In this document: positions 32,138 through 41,103 of the stretch, one piece after another
Layout: the number at the start of each line of letters is the position of its first letter
How positions within the stretch are numbered: position 1 is the first letter of the stretch
Assembly (NCBI GenBank): GCA_900473415.1
Contig: UCLR01000024.1
Span: 1-46,244, forward strand
Length of the DNA stretch: 46,244 nt
Direction of reading: 5' to 3'
Source of the DNA: Hyphomicrobiales bacterium
Lineage (GTDB): Bacteria; Pseudomonadota; Alphaproteobacteria; Rhizobiales; Beijerinckiaceae
Made by a program: the position numbers and the translations under genes
Notes under the pieces: model-generated
What the model was told of the DNA's origin: nothing
Databases searched by the model: none
What the model saw: the letters and a program-made list of their open reading frames with translations, nothing else

Positions 32138-33961
32138 TCAGACGGTTCCGAGCAGGCCCTGCGGCCGGAAGCGGACGAGCAGCAGGAGCGCGATACCGTA
32201 GAGCAGGATGCGGTACTCGGCGGCGACGCGGAAGATTTCGGGCAGGCCGATCAGTGCCACCGAGCCCAGGATCGCGCCGCCGACATTGCCCATGCCGCCG
32301 AGGATCGCGATGGTGAGCGCCAGCACCGAGATCTGCGTGTTGAAGGTCTCGTGGTTGATGAACGAGTACATATGCGCGGTGAACGCGCCGCTGATCCCGG
32401 CGAAGAAGCCGCCGAAGGCGAAGGCCAGCCCCTTGTAGCGCTTGAGCCCGATGCCGAAGGAGCGCGCCGCCACGTCGTCATCGCGCACCGCCCTGAGCGT
32501 GCGGCCGAGATGCGAGCCGAGCAACCTCACTTGCAGCAGCGCCAGCGCCGCCATCAGCGCGAAGGCGAACCAGTAGATCGCGTTGGTGTCGTAGAGGTCG
32601 TAGCCGAAGAGCGAGAGCGGCGGGATGCCGGCGACGCCGATCGGCCCGCGCGTCACGCTCTCCCAGTTCAGGATGACCAGCGCCACGATCTCGCCGATGC
32701 CGAGCGTCGCGATCGAGACGTAGTGGCCACGCAGCCGGAAAGCCGGCGAGACCAGGAGCGTGCCAATGCCGGCCGCCGCGAAGCCGCCGATCAGCAGCGT
32801 CAGCCAGACCGGCCAGTTGAGATTGAAGGCCAGCAGCGCCGAGGTGTAGCCACCGATGGCCAGCAGCGCCGCATGGCCGAGCGAAACCTGCCCGCTGGTG
32901 CCGGCGACGAGCGTGAGGCTTAACCCCAGCAGCGCATAGAGCCAAGCATTGGTCAGCGTCTGGATCAGATAGCCGTTTTCGGTCAGGAAGGGCAGGGCGA
33001 TGGCGAGAGCCGCGGCCGCAGCGACCAGCGGCACCGGCAGCCGGACCGGCTTGCTGGGCGCCACGAAGGTGCCGGTCATCGGCTCGGGCGGAAGCTGGCG
33101 GTGGCTGGCGAAGAGGCCGTTCGGCCGCAGCACCAGGATCGCGATCAGCAGGACGAAGGCGAAGAGATTGCGGTAGCTCGTGCCGAGCAGGGCGACGCCA
33201 TAGCTCTCGACCAGGCCGAGCAGCAGCGAGCCGACGATAGCGCCCGGCACGTTGCCGACGCCGCCGACCACCTCCGCCACGATGCCCTTCAGCGTCGCCT
33301 CGAAGCCCATCGTCGGGGTGATCACGTTGTAATACATGCCCACCAGCACGCCGCCGACACCGCCCAGCGCCGAGGCGATGGCGAAGACGATGCGGTTGAC
33401 CTTGTCGACATCGACGCCCATGGCGCGCGCCGCATCGCGGTCGAGCGCCGTGGCGCGCACGGCCCAGCCCCACTTCGTCAGCTTGAGGAAGGCGAAGAGC
33501 GAGGCCGCCGCCGTGATGCCGATGCCGCCGATCAGGAGGTCGAGCAGGCCGATCGAGCCGCCGCCGATCTCGATGCGCCAGTTCGGCACCTGCATCGGCA
33601 CCGAACGCGGATCGGGGCTGAACAGAATCTGCACCGTCTGGTCGAGCACGAAGCTCAGGCCGATCGTCGCGAGCAGCGGCGCGATGCGCGGCGCGTCCGC
33701 CAGCGGGCGGATGCCGAAACGCTCGATCACGATGCCAAGTGCCGCGGTCAGCGCCACGACCAGCACGAGGGTGACCGGGAAGGGGGTCTGCAGCACCGAG
33801 ACCGCGACCCAGCCGACATAGGCGCCGACCACATAGACCGAGCCATGCGCGAAGTTGATCAGCCGGCTGACGCCGAAGATCAGCGCCAGGCCCACGGCCA
33901 GTAGGCCGTAGATATTGCCGATGATCAGGCCGTTGATGGTGTGGTCGAACCAGGAGGTCAT
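32138..33961 (-). CDS. Fused LivH-LivM permease
   Basis: A single 607-residue chain carries both permease halves. Residues 1-290 are LivH-like ([53 protein letters not shown]), and 310-607 are LivM-like ([72 protein letters not shown]). The linker near 285-310 is hydrophilic ([19 protein letters not shown]). Normally these are two genes. The frame is unbroken across the join, and each half keeps its own set of membrane segments and the loop that contacts an ATPase, so it should work as a built-in heterodimer. Confidence 0.88.
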   Translation of the reverse strand: MTSWFDHTINGLIIGNIYGLLAVGLALIFGVSRLINFAHGSVYVVGAYVGWVAVSVLQTPFPVTLVLVVALTAALGIVIERFGIRPLADAPRIAPLLATIGLSFVLDQTVQILFSPDPRSVPMQVPNWRIEIGGGSIGLLDLLIGGIGITAAASLFAFLKLTKWGWAVRATALDRDAARAMGVDVDKVNRIVFAIASALGGVGGVLVGMYYNVITPTMGFEATLKGIVAEVVGGVGNVPGAIVGSLLLGLVESYGVALLGTSYRNLFAFVLLIAILVLRPNGLFASHRQLPPEPMTGTFVAPSKPVRLPVPLVAAAAALAIALPFLTENGYLIQTLTNAWLYALLGLSLTLVAGTSGQVSLGHAALLAIGGYTSALLAFNLNWPVWLTLLIGGFAAAGIGTLLVSPAFRLRGHYVSIATLGIGEIVALVILNWESVTRGPIGVAGIPPLSLFGYDLYDTNAIYWFAFALMAALALLQVRLLGSHLGRTLRAVRDDDVAARSFGIGLKRYKGLAFAFGGFFAGISGAFTAHMYSFINHETFNTQISVLALTIAILGGMGNVGGAILGSVALIGLPEIFRVAAEYRILLYGIALLLLVRFRPQGLLGTV

Positions 33962-34002
33962 GGGCGCGTCGGTTCTTCGGATCGTTAGAGCCGAAAACAG
34001 CA

Positions 34003-34048
34003 GGTCATCCCGGATTGGCGCGGCTGAGGCCGCTTGTCCGGGATGACC
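34003..34048. repeat. Perfect palindrome between binding protein and permease genes (REP-like)
   Basis: GGTCATCCCGGA (34003-34014) and TCCGGGATGACC (34037-34048) are perfect 12-base arms with a 22-base centre containing GGC..GCC pairs. It sits in the 149-base gap between the permease start and the binding protein stop. REP elements of this GTCATCCCGG type are common in Hyphomicrobiales. It could lower the yield of downstream mRNA relative to the binding protein. Confidence 0.75.
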
Positions 34049-34110
34049 CGCGTTTCCGTGAAAAGCGGTCGTTCCGGCGGGCCTGCGGCTCGCCGGTGGA
34101 TTTCAAACGC

Positions 34111-35265
34111 TCAGTTGGTCGCCTTGCCGTCCCAGAGCGTGAAGCGGCCGCCCTTGACGACGAGCTCGGCGCTGCGCGCGCCTTGCACACGGCGCGTCTG
34201 CGTGTCGAAGGTCGCCTTGCCGTAGACCACGCTCGGCACGTCCTTCACCTTGGCGAGCGTGTCGCGGATCGTCTTGCGCTCGAGATTCGGCGCCTCGCGC
34301 AGCACCTGCCCGAACAGGATCATCGTGTCGTAGGCATAGGAATTGAACGCGTCCGGCTCCTTGCCGTACTTGGACTTGAAGGCCGAGACGAAGGCCTGGA
34401 CTTCCGGGCGCGGATCCTCGGGGAAGAAGCGCGAGGAGGTGAAGACGCCCTCGGCCGCGTCACCGCCGAGCTCGACGAATTTCGGCGAATAGATCGAGCT
34501 CGCGGCTGCGATCGGCACGGTGAGCCCGGTCTGACGCGCCTGACGCGCGATCAGTGCCGCATCGGCATAGTAGGATTCGAGGAAGAGCCCGTTCGGGTTG
34601 GCGTCGCGCACGCGCACCAGCGTCGAACGGAAATCCTTCTCTTCCGGCAGATAGCCTTCGGTGGCCACGATCTCCGCGCCGAGTTCCTTGGCGGCAGCGG
34701 CGAAGTGATCCTTGGAGGTGCGGCCCCAGTCCGTGTTGAGGTGCAGGACCGCGATACGCTTGAAGCCGAGGCGCTTGACCGCGAAGGCGGCGTTGAGCGG
34801 CTGCTCCTCGGCCTGGCTGACCGAATTGCTCCAGATGAAGTCGCCGGTCTTGGTGAAGTCCGGATGGGAATTGGTCAGGCCGAACTGGAGCAGGCCGGCG
34901 CGCTGGTAGATCGGCGAGGCGGCCATCGAGGCGGGGCTGGAGAAATCCCCGAGCTCGGCGACGATGCGCTTGTCGGCAATGAACTTCTGGGCGACCGCGA
35001 CGGTCTGCTTCGGGTCGCTCTGCGTGTCCTCGAAGATGTAGCGCAGCGGCCGGCCCTTGATGCCGCCGGAGCCGTTGATCTGGTCGAGCGCGAGGTCGAA
35101 GCCCTGCTTCCACTGCGCGCCGTACTGCGCGTTCGGTCCGGTGAGCGGGCCGCTGACGCCAAGGAAGATCGGCTCTCCCGTGGGCTCCTGCGCGAGCGCA
35201 CGCCCGGCCGAGGCCAAGACCAGAGCCGCGGTACCGGACTGCAATAGCGTGCGACGGGTGATCAT
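34111..35265 (-). CDS. Branched-chain-type ABC transporter binding protein
   Basis: The 384-residue precursor opens MITRRTLLQSGTAALVLASAG with a twin-arginine-like signal and cleavage after ALA. The mature part shows the LivJ/AmiC-type fold: PIFLGVSGPLTGPNAQYGAQWKQGFDLALDQINGSGGI, YIFEDTQSDPKQTVAVAQKFI, then FKRIAVLHLNTDWGRTSKDHF and GNPDAFNSYAYDTM-type helices. It is the first gene of the minus-strand operon, separated from the permease by the palindrome. Binding residues for alpha-amino acids cannot be confirmed by eye. Confidence 0.87.
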   Translation of the reverse strand: MITRRTLLQSGTAALVLASAGRALAQEPTGEPIFLGVSGPLTGPNAQYGAQWKQGFDLALDQINGSGGIKGRPLRYIFEDTQSDPKQTVAVAQKFIADKRIVAELGDFSSPASMAASPIYQRAGLLQFGLTNSHPDFTKTGDFIWSNSVSQAEEQPLNAAFAVKRLGFKRIAVLHLNTDWGRTSKDHFAAAAKELGAEIVATEGYLPEEKDFRSTLVRVRDANPNGLFLESYYADAALIARQARQTGLTVPIAAASSIYSPKFVELGGDAAEGVFTSSRFFPEDPRPEVQAFVSAFKSKYGKEPDAFNSYAYDTMILFGQVLREAPNLERKTIRDTLAKVKDVPSVVYGKATFDTQTRRVQGARSAELVVKGGRFTLWDGKATN

Positions 35266-35344
35266 GAATGCTGCTCCGCAATGGCTTCGGGCCGCCTGTC
35301 GGGCTGCCGGAACGATGCAAAGAGTGTGCCCCTTGCCCCGCTCC

Positions 35345-35373
35345 CGTCAATGAAACGTTCTTTCAAAAGAACG
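35345..35373 (-). promoter_or_regulatory. Operator palindrome upstream of a leftward -35 box
   Basis: CGTTCTTT-CA-AAAGAACG (35356-35373) is a perfect 8-base inverted repeat. Five bases beyond it, on the minus strand, lies TTGACG (35350-35345), a likely -35 box for the Liv/monooxygenase operon; the -10 at 17 bases (ACACTC) is weak. A regulator bound at the palindrome would touch RNA polymerase, as an activator would. Confidence 0.55.
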
Positions 35374-35529
35374 GATGGAAAGGAATAAACGCTTTTCCGC
35401 CTGCGTGCTGGGGAGATGGTTTTTCCTAGCTGGAGTTGTTTGCGCCCAATGCATGGGGAGGTTGCCCGGTTGGGACGACAAATTGGCTGCTGCCGTAGCA
35501 AGTTGTTCTCGCAAGCGTAGGGTCAAAAG

Positions 35530-35543
35530 GTTCTATAAAGAGA
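35530..35543 (+). promoter_or_regulatory. Second GTTCT/AGAAC operator-like site
   Basis: GTTCT-ATAA-AGAAC repeats the half-sites of the palindrome at 35356 with a spacer shorter by two bases. It contains TATAAA, a candidate -10 box for rightward transcription, but no clear -35 is found at the correct distance. Binding here could repress the second operon. Confidence 0.4.
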
Positions 35544-35850
35544 ACGTCTCGCGCATGGCTCGTCGGGCGGGCAGGTGTGACGGGTCGCTGCTTTGCGAAG
35601 CATCCGGGCCAGACAGTGCCCATGCCGCGTGCAGCCGCTTGGCTCGTGCCTCGCCGGATGCCGTTCCTGCGGCCAAATCCGGCCGAGCAGGGCGCAAATC
35701 GCTCGAAAAAAGCGGACGCTCGGCAATGTCTGCGTGCTTGGCAGCCTTGTGGCCTGTGGTAGCGTGCCCCTTAGAGCGGGGCAAAAACCCGCCACCGGCT
35801 TCGCCGTTGAAACCCCTCGGTCGGCCGGACACGCAGGGAGGGAAGAGACG

Positions 35851-37101
35851 ATGCGCAAGGCGCTTACGGCCGCTGTTGCGGCCTGCGGTTTATTGGCAGC
35901 ATCCAGCGCCGTTCAGGCGCAGGAAAAACTCAAGATCGGCGTGATGGCGACGCTTTCGGGCGCGCTGACTTCAGGCGGCGAGGACGGTGTCCGCGGCGCC
36001 CAGATCGCGCTGAAGCAGCGTGGCGGCAAGATCGCCGGACGCGAGGTCGAATTCATCATCGCCGCGACCGACGCCAGCCCGGATTCGGCGTTGCGGGCCG
36101 CGCGCAAGCTTGTCGAGCAGGACAAGGTGCAGCTCATCCTCGGCCCTCTCTCGGGTTCCGAGGGCATCGCGATGCGCGATTACTCGAAGACAGTGCCCAA
36201 CGTCACCGTCGTCGACGCCTCTTCCGGGGCGCTGGAGACGACCTATGTCGATCCGTCGCCGAACTATTTCCGCTTCAACAGTAACGGCGCGATGTGGATG
36301 GCCGGGCTCGGCGAGTATGTCTTCAAGGACAAGGGCTACAAGAAGCTCTCCGTCATCGGCGAGGACTACTCCTTCCCCTATACGCAGGTCTTTGGCTTCG
36401 CACTCGGCTACTGCAAGGCCGGTGGCGCGATCGTGCAGCGTCAATGGGTGCCGCTCGGAACCAAGGATTTCGGCTCGGTCATCGCCAACATTCCCGATGA
36501 CGTCGACGCGGTCTTCCTCGGCCTCGGCGGCGGCGACGCCGTGAACTTCCTCAACCAGTACGGCCAGACCGGTGGCAAGGCGAAATTCGTCGGCGGCTCG
36601 ATCATGGTGGACCAGACCGTGCTGTCGTCGCGCGGCGCAGCCAAGCGCCTGCTCGTCGGCACGCCGTCCTCGGGCGGCGTCGCCGATGCCTGGGACGATC
36701 CGAAATGGAAGGCTTGGGTAAAGGCCTATCAGGACGCGTTCCCGGCCGACAAGCGCTTCGCGAGCCCATCGCTGTTCGCGACCAATTATTACAATGCCTT
36801 CAGCGGGATGGCGGCGGGGCTGGAAAAGGTCAACGCCGACCTTTCCGACGGCGGCGCCAAGCTGCGGGCGGCGCTCGCCAAGGTCGAGCTTGATGCCCCG
36901 AACGGGCCAATCAAGCTCGACGACGATCGGCAAGCGATCGCGACGACCTTCATCACCGAAGTCGTCGAGGCGCCGAACGGCGACTTGACCAACAAGTTCG
37001 TCCGTACCGTCCCAAATGTCTCGAAGACGATGGGACTGTCTCCGGAAGCCTTCAAAGCCGTGGGGCTTCCGTCCCGGACCAATCCGGAATGCAAGCCCTG
37101 A
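35851..37101 (+). CDS. Second branched-chain-type ABC binding protein
   Basis: The 416-residue precursor starts MRKALTAAVAACGLLAASSAVQA, a Sec signal peptide with cleavage near AVQA. The mature protein has LKIGVMATLSGALTSGGEDGVRGAQIAL, LRAARKLVEQDKVQLILGPLSGSEGIAM, and YKKLSVIGEDYSFPYTQVFGFALGYCKAGG, the usual two-lobed LivJ-like fold. It is only distantly like the one at 34111. ATG 35851 has GGGAGGGAAG upstream; the long frame extending to 35593 is not conserved-looking. It feeds the permeases encoded after the AraC gene. Confidence 0.87.
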   Translation: MRKALTAAVAACGLLAASSAVQAQEKLKIGVMATLSGALTSGGEDGVRGAQIALKQRGGKIAGREVEFIIAATDASPDSALRAARKLVEQDKVQLILGPLSGSEGIAMRDYSKTVPNVTVVDASSGALETTYVDPSPNYFRFNSNGAMWMAGLGEYVFKDKGYKKLSVIGEDYSFPYTQVFGFALGYCKAGGAIVQRQWVPLGTKDFGSVIANIPDDVDAVFLGLGGGDAVNFLNQYGQTGGKAKFVGGSIMVDQTVLSSRGAAKRLLVGTPSSGGVADAWDDPKWKAWVKAYQDAFPADKRFASPSLFATNYYNAFSGMAAGLEKVNADLSDGGAKLRAALAKVELDAPNGPIKLDDDRQAIATTFITEVVEAPNGDLTNKFVRTVPNVSKTMGLSPEAFKAVGLPSRTNPECKP

Positions 37102-37364
37102 GCTGAAGCATCGGCCGGGAGGCGGCCTCCGCCTTCGGAAATCCGATGCCGAAACAGCGAGATGGGTCGCCGCTTCGCGTCCGGAACGGACAGGCGGCGG
37201 TCCAGCGTCCGACTTCCGGAGGGGGGCGCAGCCTGCGATGGCGCCCCCGTTCCGACCGCCGTCCCGTCCCGGATCGACGACGCCGCCCGCGCCAGCGGGA
37301 GGCATCAGGCGAGGCTTACCTGATGAGGCCCTCTCGCCAGCCGGGCACTGCTACGCGAGGAGCC

Positions 37365-38219
37365 ATGAGTCGCGCAGTCGCGGTCTGCCACGGTCCCTTC
37401 GGCCGGGTGTCGATCTACGATCTCGACCGCCCGTTGGTCCTGCACGCCCATCGGGAAGCCCATCTGATCTTCTATCTGGAAGGGACAGCGGGGCTCGTGG
37501 ACGTCAATGGCCAGAGGATTCGCGTCGATCCCTTCATGGGCATCGCGATCAATCCCTGGGAGCCGCACAATTTCATACCCGAGCGCGAAGGCTCCTTCGG
37601 GCTCTTCCTCGTCGTCTATCTCAGGCCGGAATGGCTGGCGGCCCAGACGATGACGCCGGCGGGCGGACTGGTCTTCCCGTCCTCGGAACTCGTCGTCACC
37701 CGCGAGCTGGCCGCCTGGCGCGACAAGGCCGTCGAGATGCTGCTGTCCTCGCATCGCGAGCTCAACCTCGCCCCCGTGCTGATGGCGCTGGCGCAGGCCT
37801 CCAGCGAGCCGATCGGCTGCGAGCTTGCCTCCTCGCTGATCCATCTCTCGGCCGAGGAGGAGATCGACCGGCGCGTTCGGCGCGCTTGCCGGCTGCTCGA
37901 GGAGCATCCCTTCCATGAGGGCGTGCTGGCGTCGGTCGCCCGCGAGGCGGGGCTGTCGCGAGCCCATTTCTTCAAGCTCTTCAAGGAGCAGATCGGCGTG
38001 ACGCCGACCGTCTTCGCCAACACGGTGCGCCTGGACGCTGCGCTCGACCGCATCGTCACCTCGCGCGATCCGGTCACCTCGATCAGTCACGGGCTCGGCT
38101 TCTCCTGCCAGAGCGTCTTCACCCGCTTCTTCACCGCCCATATCGGTATGGCGCCCAGCGATTATCGCCGCGCGCTGCGCCTGGTCGAGCCCCGCGTGCC
38201 GGAGGCGGCCCATGGGTGA
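37365..38219 (+). CDS. AraC-family regulator inside the transport operon
   Basis: From ATG 37365 the 284-residue protein has an N-terminal cupin-type sensor (VSIYDLDRPLVLHAHREAHLIFYLEG, INPWEPHNFIPE) and a C-terminal AraC double helix-turn-helix (HEGVLASVAREAGLSRAHFFKLFKEQIGVTP, ITSISHGLGFSCQSVFTRFF-like second motif, IGMAPSDYRRAL). A start at ATG 37323 with GAGG eight bases before it is equally possible and would add 14 residues. The stop codon overlaps the LivH start by eight bases, so the regulator is translationally coupled to the transporter and probably senses the substrate or its product. It is the prime candidate for binding the two palindromes upstream. Confidence 0.85.
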   Translation: MSRAVAVCHGPFGRVSIYDLDRPLVLHAHREAHLIFYLEGTAGLVDVNGQRIRVDPFMGIAINPWEPHNFIPEREGSFGLFLVVYLRPEWLAAQTMTPAGGLVFPSSELVVTRELAAWRDKAVEMLLSSHRELNLAPVLMALAQASSEPIGCELASSLIHLSAEEEIDRRVRRACRLLEEHPFHEGVLASVAREAGLSRAHFFKLFKEQIGVTPTVFANTVRLDAALDRIVTSRDPVTSISHGLGFSCQSVFTRFFTAHIGMAPSDYRRALRLVEPRVPEAAHG

Positions 38220-39225
38220 CTTCATCGCCCGCCGCCCGATCTGGTCGCTGATCATCCTGATCGCGCTCGGCTTCTTCCTGCTCCTGGTCTTCACGGTCTG
38301 GACGCCGGGCATGGAGGCGATTTTCGGCCGCAAGCGCGTCTTCCTCAGCGCGCTCTTCAACGGCATCACGCTTGGTGCGCTCTATTTCCTCGTCGCCAGC
38401 GGCTTCACGCTGATTTTCGGCCTGATGCGCAACGTCAATCTCGCGCATGGCTCGCTCTACCTGTTCGGCGGCTATGTCGGTTACAGCATCGGCAGCCTGA
38501 CCGGCTCCTGGCTGGTCGCCCTGATCGCGGCCTTCGTCATCGTCGGGCTGGCGGGCATCCTGATGCAGGTGCTGCTGTTCCGCTGGATGGAGGGGCAGGA
38601 TCTACGGCAGACGCTGGTGACGATCGGTCTCTCGATCATTGCCGCCGATCTGCTGCTCTGGAGCTATGGCGGCGACACCTTCCAGGTCGAGACGCCGGGC
38701 TGGCTCTCCGGCCCCATCCAGCTTCCCTTCGTCGTCGCGCTGCGCAGCAATGGCGAGCCGGTGATGATGACCTATCCGCTGGTGCGCATCGCGATCCTGG
38801 TCGGCGCGATCATCCTCGGCATCGTGATGTGGCTCGCGCTCAACCGCACGCGCATCGGCATGCTGGTGCGCGCGGGCGTCGACGATCGCGACATGCTCTC
38901 GGCGACGGGTGTGCGGGTTCAGCTCGTCTTCGTCATGGTCTTCGCCTTCGGCGCCGGCCTCGCCGGCCTCGCCGGGGTCGTCGGCGGGACGTTCCAGTCG
39001 CTGCAGCCGGGCGAGGACACCAAGATCCTGCTCTCCTCGCTCGTCGTCGTCATCGTCGGCGGGATGGGCTCGATCCCCGGGGCGGCCATGGGCGCGCTGA
39101 TTGTCGGCCTCGCCGAGCAGTTCGGGTCCGTCTACATGCCAACCTACGCGGTGATGCTGACCTTCGTCATCATGGTCGCGGTGCTGGCGGTGAGGCCGCA
39201 GGGCCTCGCGGCGGTGAGGGGCTGA
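38212..39225 (+). CDS. Branched-chain-type permease LivH-like
   Basis: The 337-residue membrane protein has an N-terminal anchor segment (IWSLIILIALGFFLLLVFTVW) not present in E. coli LivH, followed by the normal core: LFNGITLGALYFLVASGFTLIFGLMRNVNLAHGSLY, DLRQTLVTIGLSIIAADLLLW, and VVVIVGGMGSIPGAAMGALIVGLAEQFG. This latter motif is the ATPase-contacting loop of the family. It begins inside the AraC stop region and is followed one base later by LivM. Confidence 0.88.
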   Translation: MGDFIARRPIWSLIILIALGFFLLLVFTVWTPGMEAIFGRKRVFLSALFNGITLGALYFLVASGFTLIFGLMRNVNLAHGSLYLFGGYVGYSIGSLTGSWLVALIAAFVIVGLAGILMQVLLFRWMEGQDLRQTLVTIGLSIIAADLLLWSYGGDTFQVETPGWLSGPIQLPFVVALRSNGEPVMMTYPLVRIAILVGAIILGIVMWLALNRTRIGMLVRAGVDDRDMLSATGVRVQLVFVMVFAFGAGLAGLAGVVGGTFQSLQPGEDTKILLSSLVVVIVGGMGSIPGAAMGALIVGLAEQFGSVYMPTYAVMLTFVIMVAVLAVRPQGLAAVRG

Positions 39226-39226
39226 G

Positions 39227-40318
39227 ATGGCGATCGCCGAACCACGCCCCACGACCTATGCCGGCCGTCCGCGCGCGGGCCTGAGCGAGCTGCTGGCGCG
39301 CCAGGGCACGGCCTTCTGGGTTGTCGTCGTGCTTCTGCTGATCATGCCGGCGATCCTGAGCCCGTTCTGGCTCGTCCAGATCCTCGCCTATTCGCTGATC
39401 CTCGGCATGGTCGCGCTCAGCCTGATGTTTCTGGGCGGCTATGGCGGCATCGTCAGCCTGGTGCAGATGACGGTCGCGGCCTTCGCGGCCTATCTCGTCG
39501 CTATCCTTGGTGACAGCGCCATCGCCCAGATCAGCCTGAAATGGCCGTGGTGGATGGCGGTGCCGGTGGCGATCGTGCTCGCGACGCTGTTTGGCACGCT
39601 GAGCGGGGCGCTCTCGGTCCGGACCGAGGGCATCTACACGATCATGATCACGCTCGCGATCGCATCGGCCTTCTACTATCTCTGCCTGCAGAACTACACG
39701 ATCTTCAATGGCTTCTCCGGCTTCAACGGCGTCAAGCCGCCGGTCTTCCTCGGCGTCGACTGGGGTGAGACCTTGCCCTTCTATTACCTGGTCCTCGTCT
39801 GCGCAGCGCTGGCCTACGGCGCTGTGCTCTATTGCTCGCGTTCGCCCTTCGGGCTCGCCCTGCAGGGCACGCGTGACAATCCTCGCCGCATGGCGGCGCT
39901 CGGCTTCAACGTCGTCGCCCATCGCATCGCGGCCTACGCTTTCGCCTCGGTGATCGCCGCCTTCGCCGGCGTGCTGCTGGTCTGGTATCAGCGGCAGGTC
40001 TCGCCCGGCACGGCCGGCGTCGGACCGGTGGTCGATATCCTGATCATCGCCGTCGTCGGGGGCTTGAGCCGCCCGATAGGCCCCTTTGTCGGCGCGCTGG
40101 TCTATGTGCTGCTGCGCACCTTCGCGCTCGACCTGCTGACGGCGGCTGGGCTCGACGGCAAGCGCTACCAGCTCGTCGTCGGGGCGGGCTTCCTCGCCAT
40201 CGTGCTGTTCTCACCCGATGGGCTCATCGGCATCTGGCGGCGGCTGCGCGAGCGTCATCGCCGGCGCAGCGAGGAGCGGACGGCGCAGATGCGGATCGGC
40301 GGCGGGGGGCAGCCATGA
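39227..40318 (+). CDS. Branched-chain-type permease LivM-like
   Basis: The 363-residue product has the LivM core: ILAYSLILGMVALSLMFLGGYGGIVSLVQMTVAAF, then SVRTEGIYTIMITLAIASAFYYLC, ALQGTRDNPRRMAALGFNV, and AVVGGLSRPIGPFVGALVYVLL. In the second motif the common GQ.SLG..A sequence is replaced by GGIVSLVQMTVAAF. The C-terminus is a charged arginine-rich tail (RERHRRRSEERTAQM). ATG lies one base after the LivH stop and the gene ends in an ATGA overlap with LivG. Confidence 0.87.
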   Translation: MAIAEPRPTTYAGRPRAGLSELLARQGTAFWVVVVLLLIMPAILSPFWLVQILAYSLILGMVALSLMFLGGYGGIVSLVQMTVAAFAAYLVAILGDSAIAQISLKWPWWMAVPVAIVLATLFGTLSGALSVRTEGIYTIMITLAIASAFYYLCLQNYTIFNGFSGFNGVKPPVFLGVDWGETLPFYYLVLVCAALAYGAVLYCSRSPFGLALQGTRDNPRRMAALGFNVVAHRIAAYAFASVIAAFAGVLLVWYQRQVSPGTAGVGPVVDILIIAVVGGLSRPIGPFVGALVYVLLRTFALDLLTAAGLDGKRYQLVVGAGFLAIVLFSPDGLIGIWRRLRERHRRRSEERTAQMRIGGGGQP

Positions 40319-41103
40319 GCGCGCTGCCCACCCGCGATGGCCTGGCGGCGACAGGCTCCGCCAATGCGCTGGAACTGCGCGGCGTCTCGCGGCTTTTCGG
40401 CGCGCTGGCCGCACTTTCCGACATCACGCTTTCGGTGCGTCCGGGAGAGCGGCGGGCCGTTCTGGGTTCGAACGGCGCCGGCAAGACCACGCTGTTCAAC
40501 TGCATCACCGGCGATTTCGCGCCGAGCGGGGGTGTGATCCGCTTCTTCGGCGAGGATGTGACCGCCTTTCCGCCGCAGGAGCGCATTCGCCGGGGCCTGC
40601 GCCGCACCTACCAGATCTCCTCGCTCTTCGCGGGGCTCTCGGTGATCGACAATGTCTATCTCGCCTGCCGGGGCGTCTCGCGCAATCGCTTCTCGCTGCG
40701 CCGCCCGCGCCGCGACGACACGCTCTCGCAAGCCGCGCAGAACCTCGTCGAGGCCGTGCATCTGACACCGGTGAAGGACCGGCTGGTCGGCGAACTCGCC
40801 TATGGCCAGCAGCGCCAACTGGAGATCGCGCTCGCGCTGTCGGGGGCGCCGCGCTTCATCCTCTTCGACGAGCCGGCGGCGGGTCTCTCGCCGACCGAGC
40901 GGCGCGACCTCGTCCACATCCTGACCTCGCTGCCCGCCCATATCGGCTACATCATCATCGAGCACGACATGGATGTGGCGCTGCGCGTCGTCGAGAGCGT
41001 GACGATGATGCACAACGGGCGCATCTTCAAGGAAGGGCGCCCGGAGGAGATCGAATCCGATCCCGAGGTGCAGGAGCTTTACCTCGGAGGCGCCCATGGC
41101 TGA
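40315..41103 (+). CDS. Branched-chain-type ATPase LivG-like
   Basis: The 262-residue ATPase has Walker A GSNGAGKTT, LRRTYQISSLFAGLSVIDNVYLA, the signature LAYGQQRQLEIALAL, Walker B FILFDEPAAGLSP and the switch histidine in IIEHDMDVAL. The signature LAYGQQR and DEPAAGL are typical of LivG-group proteins for non-amino-acid substrates such as urea or amides. It overlaps LivM by four bases and the next gene by eight bases. Confidence 0.88.
   Translation: MSALPTRDGLAATGSANALELRGVSRLFGALAALSDITLSVRPGERRAVLGSNGAGKTTLFNCITGDFAPSGGVIRFFGEDVTAFPPQERIRRGLRRTYQISSLFAGLSVIDNVYLACRGVSRNRFSLRRPRRDDTLSQAAQNLVEAVHLTPVKDRLVGELAYGQQRQLEIALALSGAPRFILFDEPAAGLSPTERRDLVHILTSLPAHIGYIIIEHDMDVALRVVESVTMMHNGRIFKEGRPEEIESDPEVQELYLGGAHG

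Larger units (their letters stand above)
35266..35850. other. Divergent control region between two transport operons
   Basis: These 585 bases separate two binding protein genes that point away from each other. They are less G/C-rich than the flanks in the stretch 35370-35560 and hold no convincing gene. Visible elements are two GTTCT/AGAAC palindromes, a TTGACG box for leftward transcription and a strong ribosome site (GGGAGGGAAGAG) just before ATG 35851. The 5' leader of the rightward operon may be 250-300 bases long; I see no known riboswitch in it. Confidence 0.6.

Noticed and set aside
35375..35944. 189-codon plus-strand frame in the divergent region
   Set aside because: It has no ribosome site of note or domain, overlaps the signal peptide of the binding protein gene in another frame, and has mixed composition.
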